Positions 17,262 through 26,544 of a stretch of 64,000 bases of DNA are shown here, in pieces (the first letter of the stretch is position 1; every line of letters starts with the position of its first letter). The notes beneath the pieces were generated by a model that worked only from the letters and a program-made list of their open reading frames with translations, made no database searches and was not told where the DNA came from. Both the position numbers and the translations under genes were made by a program. Source of the DNA: Sulfurovaceae bacterium (GTDB lineage Bacteria > Campylobacterota > Campylobacteria > Campylobacterales > Sulfurovaceae); contig JAQTLE010000003.1 of the NCBI GenBank assembly GCA_028715055.1, forward strand, positions 186,001 to 250,000, written 5' to 3'.

Positions 17262-18094
17262 TTTTTAGCCAATGGATGAGCTTTTGTATATTCTTCTAAT
17301 TTTTTAGTACTCCCAAGACGGGTATAAATTTGAGTCGTTGCCATAGAAGAATGTCCCAATAGTTCGCTAACATCAGCTATCCTAGCACCACTATTCAGCA
17401 AATGTGTAGCAAAAGAATGTCGCAGCTGATGGGGTGTGGCTTTAATCCCATGAGAAGCGAAAAGTTTGGAAAGTTTATATCTAAGACCGGCTGCATTAAG
17501 CGGGGCTTTGTCTTTTTCAAATAAATATTTTTTCGGCATATATATATCTATATATTCTTTTAGTGTTGTTACAAGTTCAGGCAAGAGAGGCAATTCGCGT
17601 ACTTTATTCCCTTTACCGCGGATTTGTACCCAACCTCCTTTAATATCGGATAATTTCAAGGAACTTAGCTCGCTGATCCTAAGTCCTAAGCCATAAAGCA
17701 TATAAACTATAGTTTTTTCTTGTATGTTAGAAATACAAAGCACTTCTTTTAAGTGATTTTCTTCTATAGGTTTAGGTAATGTTTGTGGGACTTTTATAGA
17801 ATCGTTAGGATGAAATGTGACACTTAAATTTTTTTGGTCATTTAAAAATTTGACAAATGAACGCAAAGCACTTAGTTTTTTGGCTATTGTTTTTTTATTG
17901 TTTTTGATGATCTTTAATCTAAAAGGTGTGATATCTATAGATATTTTACCATCATCATCTTGATTGATATGACTTGTTTCTATCATTTGCCTCAAAGCAA
18001 TTTCATAAGTTATGATAGAAGCTTGGCTATATCCTCTTATTTGCCAAAGATAATCTAAGAAATCGTCACTTAAAGTAAAAAATTTCTCTTTCAT
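17243..18094 (-). CDS. Tyrosine recombinase (XerC/D-like)
   Basis: A 283-residue site-specific recombinase. The N-terminal SAM-like core-binding domain covers residues 1-100. The catalytic domain has R139 (GLGLRISEL), K161 in RGKGNKVRELPL, H222 and R225 (HQLRHSFATHLL), H248 (LLGHSSMATT) and nucleophile Y257. All six catalytic positions are intact. It is shorter than the XerH of Campylobacter and Helicobacter (about 355 residues), so whether it is the chromosome-dimer recombinase is uncertain. It is the last gene of the miaB operon, and its last codons lie inside repeat R1. Confidence 0.88.
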   Translation of the reverse strand: MKEKFFTLSDDFLDYLWQIRGYSQASIITYEIALRQMIETSHINQDDDGKISIDITPFRLKIIKNNKKTIAKKLSALRSFVKFLNDQKNLSVTFHPNDSIKVPQTLPKPIEENHLKEVLCISNIQEKTIVYMLYGLGLRISELSSLKLSDIKGGWVQIRGKGNKVRELPLLPELVTTLKEYIDIYMPKKYLFEKDKAPLNAAGLRYKLSKLFASHGIKATPHQLRHSFATHLLNSGARIADVSELLGHSSMATTQIYTRLGSTKKLEEYTKAHPLAKKIENSE

Positions 18095-18103
18095 TAGTAT
18101 GTA

Positions 18104-18727
18104 TTATATTATGGTATGCTTGAGCATAGCTTCTCTAAGTGCTTGTTTAGCATCATTTAGATCAAGCTCATTAAGTATGATACTTTGGACATATATATCT
18201 ATTTTGCTAAATGGTTTTGGTATAACAAATCTGTCCCAACTACCAAACTGCCAATAGTTACTAGCTCTGAAATTTATTATGCATACCGGAAGTTTTAGTT
18301 TTTGAGCCAAGGAAACCACTCCGTCATTTAAATAATGTCTAGGTCCCCTTGGCCCATCTGGAGTAATGAGTACTTCGTTCCCTTCCCTAAGACAGTTAAT
18401 AGATTCTAGCAATGCTCTTGCTCCACCTTTAGAAGTAGAACCTTTTATTGGTTTTATGTTTAGATAATTTATAGTATTTGCTACTATCATTCCGTCTTTG
18501 TGCACTGAAGCTATGGCAAAGGCATTTTGTTTTGAATGCAGCATTCGATAAGCTTGAGGCGATATAAAAAGCTCTCCATGCCAACAGGCCCATATGTATT
18601 GCCTATCATCTATTGTTGTTGCATAATGAATTTCTTTACGAGTTGTCAGCCAAATGAAACGCATAGAAAAATAAATCAAAAACGGTACAACATGAAGTTC
18701 TAACCAGTTAGAAAACTTTTTGATCAT
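18104..18727 (-). CDS. DUF374 lysophospholipid acyltransferase-like protein
   Basis: A 207-residue membrane-associated protein. The N-terminus has a hydrophobic helix ([15 protein letters not shown]). [20 protein letters not shown] and [16 protein letters not shown] are the DUF374 signatures, related to the plsC/LpxL acyltransferase fold. It probably acylates a lipid precursor on the inner face of the inner membrane; the substrate is unknown. The start overlaps the miaB stop by 4 bp. Confidence 0.85.
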   Translation of the reverse strand: MIKKFSNWLELHVVPFLIYFSMRFIWLTTRKEIHYATTIDDRQYIWACWHGELFISPQAYRMLHSKQNAFAIASVHKDGMIVANTINYLNIKPIKGSTSKGGARALLESINCLREGNEVLITPDGPRGPRHYLNDGVVSLAQKLKLPVCIINFRASNYWQFGSWDRFVIPKPFSKIDIYVQSIILNELDLNDAKQALREAMLKHTII

Positions 18728-20037
18728 TTTTTACTCTCGATGACTATTCCGTCAAGCAGGCTGCGAGAAGTTTTGATAATTCTAACAGATTGGATGGTAC
18801 CTAGAAGCTCTTCGCTTCCTTCTGCAAACACTAATTTCCCGTCATCGCTACGACCGGCAACCTTTCCATTCGGTTTCAATTCATCAAAATAGACTTCATG
18901 TATAGTATCAAGTTGCGCTTGCATTATCTCGTCTAGTATCCCAGTATGGCATTCTTGAAGTCTTGTGAGCCTAGATGATGATATATCCGAGTCTACTTGA
19001 TCTTCATACTGGGCCGCCGGGGTATGCGGTCTGGGGGAGTATATAAATGAGAACATTTGGTCGAATCTGACATGTTCGAGTACATCAATAGTATCTTCAA
19101 AATCTTCATCGCTTTCGCCTGGGAATCCTACTATTATATCTGTAGAAATTGTAGCATTTGGTGCAAGCGAGCGAATCATTTCACAGCGATTTATAAACCA
19201 TTCTTTTGTGTAGCCTCTTTTCATTGCTTTGAGTATTTTACTCGAGCCACTTTGCAATGGAACATGGATTTGTTTACATATTTTAGGATTGGATGCAAAT
19301 TCCCGTATAAATTCATCATCCATATGAAGAGGATGAGGAGAGGTAAAGCGAATTCTCTCCAAACCATTTATGCGACTAATAGTTTGCAGTAAACTTGTAA
19401 AATCTTTTACTTCACTTGTCTGGCTAAATCTTCTGCCGTAATTGTTGACATTTTGACCAAGCAGCATAACTTCTTTGGCTCCACTCTCAACTGCTTTTTT
19501 GATCTCATTTACTATTAAATCGCTAGGGATAGATATTTCTTCACCTCTGGTAGTAGGCACTATACAAAATGTACATCCTTTATCGCACCCCATTGAAATG
19601 TTGACCATTGCTTTATATGGATTAGTTCGATATTCACCAAAAGCATATGTGCTATCGTCAAAGTTAGTATCTATCTCAACAGCATGTTTTTGGTGTAAAA
19701 CTTTTGTGATCTTAGATACATTTCTAGCACCCAAAACAAAATCTACCATAGGAGCCCTGCGGATGATCTCAGTTCCAAGATGGCTTGCTGTGCATCCACA
19801 CACGCCTATCTTAGCATTCGGTTTTTTGTTTTTAGAAAAAACTCCAATCTCAGAAAAGAGTTTTGCAACAGGTTTTTCTCGAACACTGCAAGTATTAATG
19901 ATTATTAGATCGGCTTCGGCGATATCGGTAGTTAGTGAATAATTTTCATTTACAGATAATTCTGCGATAAGATGTTCGCTATCGCGGACATTCATAGCGC
20001 ATCCTAACGTTTCTATGTAAAGTTTTTTTTGCATCAA
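18724..20037 (-). CDS. miaB: tRNA-2-methylthio-N6-dimethylallyladenosine synthase
   Basis: A 437-residue radical-SAM methylthiotransferase acting on i6A37 of tRNAs. The N-terminal cluster domain has [21 protein letters not shown] and GVCGCTASH. The radical-SAM motif is [17 protein letters not shown], and a TRAM domain ends the protein. MNVRDSEH and the fuller length separate it from RimO. Its substrate modification is made by MiaA, encoded at 56612-57523. The gene is second in a minus-strand operon after the HP0268 gene. Confidence 0.96.
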   Translation of the reverse strand: MMQKKLYIETLGCAMNVRDSEHLIAELSVNENYSLTTDIAEADLIIINTCSVREKPVAKLFSEIGVFSKNKKPNAKIGVCGCTASHLGTEIIRRAPMVDFVLGARNVSKITKVLHQKHAVEIDTNFDDSTYAFGEYRTNPYKAMVNISMGCDKGCTFCIVPTTRGEEISIPSDLIVNEIKKAVESGAKEVMLLGQNVNNYGRRFSQTSEVKDFTSLLQTISRINGLERIRFTSPHPLHMDDEFIREFASNPKICKQIHVPLQSGSSKILKAMKRGYTKEWFINRCEMIRSLAPNATISTDIIVGFPGESDEDFEDTIDVLEHVRFDQMFSFIYSPRPHTPAAQYEDQVDSDISSSRLTRLQECHTGILDEIMQAQLDTIHEVYFDELKPNGKVAGRSDDGKLVFAEGSEELLGTIQSVRIIKTSRSLLDGIVIESKK

Positions 20038-20043
20038 CTAAAG

Positions 20044-20280
20044 TTATATTATATGGACTTCATAGATGTACTCATTTTCATCCAGTCCGTACTTAACCTC
20101 TCTCATATATACACTGCATCCTTTTGCTTCGAAGTATTCAATAAGTTCTTTTAACTCTTTATGTGAGTTTTCTTTGTCAAAATAAAATATAGATTTGTCT
20201 GCTAACTCAGCTTCTATTTCTTCGATTTCTACAGCCTTTGGTCTAGCTTTTAGTGATGTTCTAGCAAGTTTTAGTTTCAT
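20044..20280 (-). CDS. HP0268-family protein
   Basis: A 78-residue protein beginning MKLKLARTSLKARPKAVEIE and ending YIYEVHII. The central KSIFYFDKENSHKELKELI and the EVHII end match the HP0268 family, found essentially in Campylobacterota. HP0268 of Helicobacter pylori has been reported to have nuclease activity; whether this copy does is not shown. It is the first gene of the operon with miaB, 6 bp apart. Confidence 0.85.
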   Translation of the reverse strand: MKLKLARTSLKARPKAVEIEEIEAELADKSIFYFDKENSHKELKELIEYFEAKGCSVYMREVKYGLDENEYIYEVHII

Positions 20281-20327
20281 ATCAATCCTTATTATTTTAT
20301 TCTATTTCTCAATGCTTAATTATCCCT

Positions 20328-20333
20328 ATTATA
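20328..20333 (-). promoter_or_regulatory. -10 box of the HP0268-miaB operon
   Basis: On the minus strand TATAAT (plus-strand ATTATA at 20328-20333) precedes AGGG, about 48 bp upstream of the ATG at 20280. It is divergent from the nusA promoter. Confidence 0.45.
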
Positions 20334-20361
20334 CTTAATTTTAGGTAAAGGTTCGTTGAGA

Positions 20362-20367
20362 TATAAT
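20362..20367 (+). promoter_or_regulatory. -10 box and ~100-nt leader of nusA
   Basis: TATAAT in GAGATATAATTCTATT, followed by a leader of about 100 nt to the TTG start at 20474. The leader holds a weak hairpin (TACC with GGTA near 20430) and no convincing ORF. NusA synthesis is often self-controlled in bacteria, but no specific site can be shown here. Confidence 0.45.
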
Positions 20368-20473
20368 TCTATTCTACATATAAATGAATACCCCCACAAG
20401 AGATATTATTGTCATGTTATACCTTCTTTTGGTAGGAATATAGGTCATTTTATTTAATAAAAAAGGATAATTC

Positions 20474-21589
20474 TTGGAAAAGATTTTAGATACCATAGAA
20501 GCTATAGCACACGAAAAAAATATTACAAAAGAACAAGCTCTTGAAGCATTTAAAGAGGCTCTTATCAACACTGCAAAAAGATTAACTTCTCAGGATAGTA
20601 TGTTTGAAGTTGTGATAGATCAGCAAAAAAAAGATTACAAAATTTATAAAACCATTTCTATAGTTGCAGATGAAGATGAGAGATTGCTAGCCGGATCCGA
20701 TGCCTTTATGGCTTTAAGTACTGCTCAAGAATATGACAAATCAATTGAGATCGGCGATACTTTCAAATCAGAATTTATTTTGGAACAATATGGTCGTACA
20801 GCATCAGCTAATCTTTTTCGTGAATTAGAATATCATATCCAAAGACGCATTGAGCAAAGTTTGCTAGAGAGATATCAAGATAAAGTAGGTACTATAGTAA
20901 TAGGTACGGTGACAAGAATAGACAGTGAAGAAAATACGTATGTTGAAATAGGTGAATTAAGAGGAGTATTGACTCTTCGCAATCGTATAAAAGGTGAAAA
21001 GTTTAAAGCAGGGGATACTATAAAAGCATTGCTTAGATATGTGAGTATCAATCCTAAATTCGGACTATTTTTAGAATTATCTCGTACATCGCCAAAATTT
21101 CTAGAAGCATTAATGGAACGTGAAGTGCCCGAGATTGCAGATGGTGTTCTAGAAATTACTAATTGTGCCAGAATTCCAGGCGAGAGAGCCAAAATAGCTC
21201 TAAGAGCATTACAATCAAATATTGATCCAGTAGGGGCAGCCGTAGGCGTAAAAGGTGTCAGGATCAATGCTGTAAGTGCTGAACTTATAGGCGAAAATAT
21301 TGACTGTATCGAGTATTCTACAATACCTGAAATTTTTATTACCAGAGCTTTGAGCCCAGCGATTGTACAAACAATAAAAATAGAAGGACAAAAAGCTATT
21401 GTTTCAATTACAAGTGATCAAAAAGCAAAAGCAATCGGAAGAAGCGGTATAAATATACGTCTGGCTTCGATGTTAACAGGATATGCTATTGAACTTAATG
21501 AGATAGAAGGCAAAACAGCAGATACAGGCGAAACCAAAGAACATTCAAAAACTACAGATACTTCAGCGCTAGCAAATCTATTTAGATAA
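20474..21589 (+). CDS. nusA: Transcription termination/antitermination factor NusA
   Basis: A 371-residue NusA. Domains: RNA-polymerase-binding N-terminal domain (1-125), S1 domain (about 130-195, KVGTIVIGTVTRIDSEENTY), then two KH domains (ISPKFLEALMEREVPEI, ARIPGERAKIALRA, AKAIGRSGINIRLASML). It lacks the acidic C-terminal repeats of the 495-residue E. coli protein, as is normal in this phylum. It starts at TTG with AAAAGGA 7 bp upstream; no in-frame ATG gives a complete N-terminal domain. Confidence 0.95.
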   Translation: MEKILDTIEAIAHEKNITKEQALEAFKEALINTAKRLTSQDSMFEVVIDQQKKDYKIYKTISIVADEDERLLAGSDAFMALSTAQEYDKSIEIGDTFKSEFILEQYGRTASANLFRELEYHIQRRIEQSLLERYQDKVGTIVIGTVTRIDSEENTYVEIGELRGVLTLRNRIKGEKFKAGDTIKALLRYVSINPKFGLFLELSRTSPKFLEALMEREVPEIADGVLEITNCARIPGERAKIALRALQSNIDPVGAAVGVKGVRINAVSAELIGENIDCIEYSTIPEIFITRALSPAIVQTIKIEGQKAIVSITSDQKAKAIGRSGINIRLASMLTGYAIELNEIEGKTADTGETKEHSKTTDTSALANLFR

Positions 21590-21597
21590 TCTTTCAG

Positions 21598-21628
21598 ATT
21601 CATGATAACTTATGTTGTTATCATGAAT
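21598..21628. terminator. Terminator between nusA and the L,D-transpeptidase gene
   Basis: A 12-bp perfect stem, ATTCATGATAAC at 21598-21609 and GTTATCATGAAT at 21617-21628 around TTATGTT, starts 8 bp after the nusA stop. The flanks are A/T-rich, and it lies between two converging genes, so it may work both ways. Confidence 0.65.
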
Positions 21629-21688
21629 TATAATTTATAAAACCTATTTTTTTCTATATAAAATTTTTTGAAATATTAAATATTGCGA

Positions 21689-22207
21689 TTATAAAAAATC
21701 ATCTATTGTTACACGTTTACTTTGTATTCCATTTTGATTGTTTCCCAGTTGGCTTTGTTTATTTGTAGTATTTGCGGTATTTGCGTCAGCTGAATATGAT
21801 GGAATATTATTGGCAGTATACTCTATATGTATAGGCGTTCCCACTTCAGCCCAATCGAAAATTTTTTGAGCGTTTTCTCTTGGTACTCTAATGCATCCAT
21901 GCGAAGCTGGATAATCAGGAACATAACCTTGGTGTATAGCAACCCCATAATTAGTTACACGCAACATAAAAGGCATAGGAAGATTATATATGTTGGATAT
22001 ATGATGTACTTGTTTTTCTAAAACTTTAAAATTACCAGCCGGAGTACGGTAACCAGGTTTCCCTGTAGAGATACGGCTGTCCATGACGACTTGGCCATCT
22101 TCGATAGCATAGATTTTTTGTGCGCTCAAATCTATTATTATTTCTTTTCCCGCGAATGAATAAGTAGTCCACAATAATAAAGTAAATGCTATTTTATATG
22201 ATTTCAT
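21689..22207 (-). CDS. L,D-transpeptidase (YkuD domain)
   Basis: A 172-residue exported protein. The signal peptide ends in LLWTTYSFAG. The YkuD domain follows (KEIIIDLSAQKIYAIEDGQ) with the catalytic motif HxG then SHGC: IHQGYVPDYPASHGCIRVP. The catalytic cysteine is in SHGC. It forms or edits 3-3 peptidoglycan crosslinks or attaches proteins to the wall. A low-complexity tail (SADANTANTTNKQSQLG) ends it. AGGAAAGC precedes the ATG. It stands alone. Confidence 0.92.
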   Translation of the reverse strand: MKSYKIAFTLLLWTTYSFAGKEIIIDLSAQKIYAIEDGQVVMDSRISTGKPGYRTPAGNFKVLEKQVHHISNIYNLPMPFMLRVTNYGVAIHQGYVPDYPASHGCIRVPRENAQKIFDWAEVGTPIHIEYTANNIPSYSADANTANTTNKQSQLGNNQNGIQSKRVTIDDFL

Positions 22208-22291
22208 ATTAGCTTTCCTGTTTTTTTATTAATTCTTATGCAACACTATAAAAATTATATCATAAAATCTTTCGTTTTATTAATTTTTAAA

Positions 22292-24028
22292 TTATATTTT
22301 AAATCCCATGCTTTTGCCGTCATTGTCGAAGCTTCCGCCAGATTCTTTTTCTATTTCTTCTTTAAAATCATTCATTGTAAACAAACTCTCTTCTCGTACC
22401 GCAACTTTGTAAGCTGTATTTTTTATAATAAGACTAATCTGAGCCCCTGTGAGCTCATAATTTGCTAAAGTATCTATTTCAAATCCATCTTCATAATCTG
22501 CATTTTCCGGGAGCATAAGCTGCCATAGCTGAATACGCTGTTTTTTGGTAGGTTTTTTGAATTCAATCTTATAATCAAAACGTCTAGAAAAAGCTTTGTC
22601 AATATTGCCGAGCAGATTTGTAGTGGCTATCAATACCCCTTCAAATCTTTCTATTTGTTCTAAAAATATATTTTGCATTTGATTATGCATTTTATCACTG
22701 CTGCTTCCTTGGCCTTCTACTCTACTGCTTAAGAATTGATCTGCTTCATTGAGTAGCAGTATAGGCTCGACCTTGGCTTTTTGGCTAAGAGTTTTAAAGT
22801 CATCAAATATTTTTCTTACATTTTTTTCACTTTCACCTACATACATAGAGAGAATCTTTGAACAATCAAAAGACAAAAGCGGTTTTTTTAAGGTTTTGGC
22901 TAAACTCATAGCAGTCATTGTTTTGCCTGTTCCGGCTGGTCCATAAAATATTATCTTTGCGTCTATGCCTTTTCTTTTTTCTTTGATACCCCATGCTTTT
23001 AATTTCGCATATACGTCTTTATCCATTTGCTTGATGATAGTCTCAAGAGTTTCTCTGGTTTTAGCGTGTAATACTACATCATCTAATGTGGTTGTCGGCT
23101 CAAAATATTCAAAGATCTCTTGTTCTTTGACGAGCATATCTAGTTTGAGTTTGGTTACTTTTTTCTTTTTATGAGGATGAATAATACGTTGAAGCACTTC
23201 TTCATTTATGAAAAATGAACGGCTAATGCCGCCGAACATATTAAGTATTTCATCATAATCTATAATCTCTTCACTTATAAGTTTTGAACCTTCTTCCAGC
23301 ATTGCACGATTTTTAATTTTTTCATATTCATCAAAACTGACAAGCTCTATAAGACTGTTCATTTCTCGGAATTGTCCTTCTCCGGCACTGTATTCTTCTT
23401 TTAAAAGTGCCAGAAAAATTTTTTGTTCTTTGTCATCCAAATCTTTTTCTACAAAAAATTCTTCAACTACTATCGGTTCGGTAGTAACCTTGAGTCTTTC
23501 TTCTATCCTTTTTGTCAGAAGAGAAAGTTTATTTTTTAATCGTCCTATTGTCAAAGAGTTATCTCCAAAACCTTGCTTTGAGGTGGCAATGGAGTGGAGC
23601 AGTGTAACCATGTCAAATTGATCTTGCAGATATTCCAGATGATCTGTATATGGCTTGATCTCGGGGAGTAATATCTCCAAAGAACCTTCTTCCAAAAGAC
23701 GAAGAAGCGAGATACTAGGCACTACGGAAGCTCCCAATAATTCAAGTTTGGAGCTTTCATGTGTTTTAACCTGCCCAAAACTGCTTTGTACTATCCAGCC
23801 GAGATCTATGAGATTTTTTATCATATCAAGATGATGTATATAATCATATCCTTCGGCCTCAAAGCATTCTTGTAACATCTCCAATACACTTACTTCTTCA
23901 ATGCCTTTGGCATATCTACGGCATACATATTGTACCAGTAGTGCTTCGTCGGATGAACATTTAAGATGTTCGTATATTGAACTTTGCGTTGGGTCTTTGG
24001 CATTTAGAAATGCTATAAAATGTTCCAA
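22292..24028 (-). CDS. AAA ATPase of unknown role with asparagine in Walker B
   Basis: A 578-residue protein. The N-terminal 330 residues are helical and unrecognised. The AAA module covers about 330-560: Walker A GPAGTGKTMT, pore-loop-like SMYVGES, Walker B ILLLNEADQFL, sensor-1 ATTN and an arginine-finger box AFSRRFD. The Walker B aspartate is replaced by asparagine (NEAD), a variant seen in some bacterial AAA proteins. There is no membrane segment, so it should be cytoplasmic. The neighbours give no clue. Confidence 0.82.
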   Translation of the reverse strand: MEHFIAFLNAKDPTQSSIYEHLKCSSDEALLVQYVCRRYAKGIEEVSVLEMLQECFEAEGYDYIHHLDMIKNLIDLGWIVQSSFGQVKTHESSKLELLGASVVPSISLLRLLEEGSLEILLPEIKPYTDHLEYLQDQFDMVTLLHSIATSKQGFGDNSLTIGRLKNKLSLLTKRIEERLKVTTEPIVVEEFFVEKDLDDKEQKIFLALLKEEYSAGEGQFREMNSLIELVSFDEYEKIKNRAMLEEGSKLISEEIIDYDEILNMFGGISRSFFINEEVLQRIIHPHKKKKVTKLKLDMLVKEQEIFEYFEPTTTLDDVVLHAKTRETLETIIKQMDKDVYAKLKAWGIKEKRKGIDAKIIFYGPAGTGKTMTAMSLAKTLKKPLLSFDCSKILSMYVGESEKNVRKIFDDFKTLSQKAKVEPILLLNEADQFLSSRVEGQGSSSDKMHNQMQNIFLEQIERFEGVLIATTNLLGNIDKAFSRRFDYKIEFKKPTKKQRIQLWQLMLPENADYEDGFEIDTLANYELTGAQISLIIKNTAYKVAVREESLFTMNDFKEEIEKESGGSFDNDGKSMGFKI

Positions 24029-24155
24029 TTGTTTACCTTGTTTTTATTAAGAGTATAGCATAAAATAGTTATTAGTCTTTAATTTATTGTTATTTGGATG
24101 ATAAAAATATCTATTATTTTCTAAAATATTATAGTATAATCAAATATGATTATTT

Positions 24156-24186
24156 ACAACTTTTAAACGTAAAGTTGTGTTATAAT
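24156..24186 (+). promoter_or_regulatory. Promoter of the TPR gene with an 8-bp palindrome
   Basis: The -10 box TATAAT at 24181-24186 is preceded by ACAACTTT (24156-24163) and AAAGTTGT (24171-24178), an inverted repeat with 7 bp between. The palindrome covers the -35 region, where a repressor could sit. A second TATAAT is near 24135. Confidence 0.45.
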
Positions 24187-24207
24187 AACTTTAAAAAAGG
24201 TGCGCAT

Positions 24208-24600
24208 ATGAAAAAAATATTATTTGTACTTCTTTTGAGCTTTTGTGCTTATGGAGAGAATTATGTAAAATTAGGTGACAATCAATATGCGAATGGCAAC
24301 TTCGACAAAGCCATCGAATTTTATACTAAAGCTATTTCTATAAATCCAAATAATGCTATAGCTTATAATAATAGAGGATTGGTATACTATGAGCTAAAAG
24401 ATTATTCCACGGCAATAAACAATTATAACAAAGCCATTTCTATGAAACCAAATGATCTTGGAACCATTATCAATAGAGGAGTTTCATATTCACGTTCAGG
24501 TGATTACAAAAATGCAAGTGCTGATGCAAGAAAAGCATGTCAATTAGGAGATTGTGAACTTCTCAATCAACTTAAGGACTATGGTTTATTAAGAGATTGA
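24208..24600 (+). CDS. Exported TPR protein
   Basis: A 130-residue protein with a signal peptide (MKKILFVLLLSFCAYG) and about three tetratricopeptide units: GDNQYANGNFDKAIEFYTKA, the AYNNRGLVYYELKDYSTAIN unit and the INRGVSYSRSGDYKNA unit. The start at 24208 is chosen because it has AAAAAAGG 6 bp upstream and begins the signal peptide; a longer frame upstream has neither. It is probably a periplasmic scaffold. A C-terminal CQLGDC pair could form a disulfide. Confidence 0.82.
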   Translation: MKKILFVLLLSFCAYGENYVKLGDNQYANGNFDKAIEFYTKAISINPNNAIAYNNRGLVYYELKDYSTAINNYNKAISMKPNDLGTIINRGVSYSRSGDYKNASADARKACQLGDCELLNQLKDYGLLRD

Positions 24601-24697
24601 AGTTAGCATCATTATAACAAATTAAATCAAATAATATTGTTGGGCAAATGGTAATGCGGATATGATCTCACGCCTTACCAAATAATAACTTTTTTGG

Positions 24698-24703
24698 TAT
24701 AAT
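24698..24703 (+). promoter_or_regulatory. -10 box of the PTS operon
   Basis: TATAAT preceded by TTTTTTGG, 30 bp before the ATG at 24733. It gives a short leader. No operator-like palindrome is seen around it. Confidence 0.55.
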
Positions 24704-24732
24704 CCCAATTATTTTTATTCACAAAGTTGCCT

Positions 24733-26544
24733 ATGAAGTCAATACTAAGTTTATTCACAAAAGTCAATCAAATTATTATTACATTAAATGCACCTCATGG
24801 CGTGCATTTGCGACCTAGCGCGACTATGGCCAAAATCGCAAAAGAATATAAATGTAAAACCACATTGATAATAGATGCTAAACAAGCTGACATAAAAAAT
24901 ATGAATGCGATACTCGCTCTTGGGTTACAAAATGGAGACAAGATAACCATAAAAACCAGAGGTAAAGATTCATTAGAAGCTATAAATGCACTACAAAATT
25001 TCCTATTAACCTTAGCTAACGATGAGACAGTACAAGAATCGACACAAGATTTACAAAATCCAAATTATGAAGGCAATATATCTGAAGGCAAAGGCATTTG
25101 CGGCGGAATAGCAATCGGCGTACCATATTTTTATGAAGCACAGTATTCTAAGAGTGGTCAAAACAATATTTCTTTTGATCAAGCATATTTATCTGCTTTA
25201 AAAGAACTTGAATCATTATCTGAAGATAACGATATATTTATAGCCCAAAAAGCCATATTGGAATCAATCTCTCATGCTTCATACGAAGAGTTCATCACAA
25301 GTATCGATGAAGCCACCAAGTCTTTAAAAGATACCGCCAATAAAGTCAAGATCGCAGATTATCAAGATATAGCTAGAAGAGTAATTAAGATTATGAATAA
25401 TGAAAAGTCTTTATCCTTTCCGCATACCCCGTTTTTATTAATTGCCAAAGAGCTGCTTCCAAGCGATATAGCAAATCTAGCAAAAGAGAATATACAAGGT
25501 GTAATTGTGCGAGATCTACCTCCTCGTTCACACGCTGCATTGTTACTCAGAAGCTATAAGATACCAGCTATTAGTTTGGATATAACAAAATTAGAATCAA
25601 CGGATACTGCGATGATACTAGATGGTTCACAGGGGATACTGGTAGTTGCTCCGACCAAAAGCGATTTGGAGAGTGCAAACAATGCAATAGCCGCTCAGTT
25701 TTCAAACTCTATGTCAGCAAATGAGAAAAGATTTGAGCCCGCAATTACAAAAAGCGGTAAACATATCAAAGTTTTGGCAAATATTACAGATAGAGCTTCT
25801 GCCATAGAGGCCAAAGAGGCCGGTTGCGAAGGCATAGGCCTGCTTAGAACTGAATTTTTATTTCGTGAAACTAAACCAACCCTTGATAAACAAGTAGAAG
25901 CCTATAAGTCTATATTTAGTCTTTTTGATGAAGTTACAGTACGGACTTTGGATGTAGGGGGAGATAAAAATCTCCCATATCTCACACTTCCGCATGAAGC
26001 CAATCCATTTTTGGGAGTGCGGGGCATAAGACTCTTTGATACACATTTGGAGCTTATAGAAGAACAACTTCTAGCCATTCTAAAGGCCAAGCAAAATGGG
26101 GAACTTAAGATCATGTTCCCTATGGTAGCAACCGTAGAAGAGTTTTTGCATGCACGTAACGTGACTATATCATTAGCTTCTAAGCATAATTTATCATTGG
26201 ATGGTATATTGTTTGGCATCATGGTAGAAGTTCCTTCAGTACTATTTTTAATTGAAGAGTTTAATGAAGTGGTGGACTTTTATTCTATAGGTACAAATGA
26301 TCTATCCCAATATCTATTTGCAATAGACAGAACCCATGCTACGCTTAATATAGACCCACATTCAAATGTACTATATGATGCTATCAAATATATACAAGAA
26401 AGGGCCACAAAGCCGGTAAGTACTTGTGGTGAATTGGCTAGTGATAGTGACGCTATAGAGAGATTGGTGGAAATAGGCATAAACACACTCGGTGTTACAC
26501 CGGCAATGATACCTACCATAAAAGCAAGGATAAGAGATGTTTAG
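24733..26544 (+). CDS. PTS phosphocarrier HPr - enzyme I fusion
   Basis: About 603 residues. Residues 15-95 are an HPr domain: the active histidine in PHGVHLRPSATMA, and KNMNAILALGLQNGDKI, where the regulatory serine is replaced. The rest is enzyme I: phosphorylated histidine in PPRSHAALLL, PEP-binding GIGLLRTEFLF and LDVGGDKNLPY, IGTNDLSQYLFAIDR, and the conserved cysteine in STCGELASD. Pseudomonas NagF-type fusions have EIIA-HPr-EI; here EIIA is missing. The ATG at 24733 is preferred to a TTG 6 bp upstream. It overlaps the next gene by 8 bp. Confidence 0.9.
   Translation: MKSILSLFTKVNQIIITLNAPHGVHLRPSATMAKIAKEYKCKTTLIIDAKQADIKNMNAILALGLQNGDKITIKTRGKDSLEAINALQNFLLTLANDETVQESTQDLQNPNYEGNISEGKGICGGIAIGVPYFYEAQYSKSGQNNISFDQAYLSALKELESLSEDNDIFIAQKAILESISHASYEEFITSIDEATKSLKDTANKVKIADYQDIARRVIKIMNNEKSLSFPHTPFLLIAKELLPSDIANLAKENIQGVIVRDLPPRSHAALLLRSYKIPAISLDITKLESTDTAMILDGSQGILVVAPTKSDLESANNAIAAQFSNSMSANEKRFEPAITKSGKHIKVLANITDRASAIEAKEAGCEGIGLLRTEFLFRETKPTLDKQVEAYKSIFSLFDEVTVRTLDVGGDKNLPYLTLPHEANPFLGVRGIRLFDTHLELIEEQLLAILKAKQNGELKIMFPMVATVEEFLHARNVTISLASKHNLSLDGILFGIMVEVPSVLFLIEEFNEVVDFYSIGTNDLSQYLFAIDRTHATLNIDPHSNVLYDAIKYIQERATKPVSTCGELASDSDAIERLVEIGINTLGVTPAMIPTIKARIRDV

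Noticed and set aside
20384-20443. A 19-codon ORF in the nusA leader.
   Set aside because: No Shine-Dalgarno sequence before its ATG and no coupling to the nusA start.
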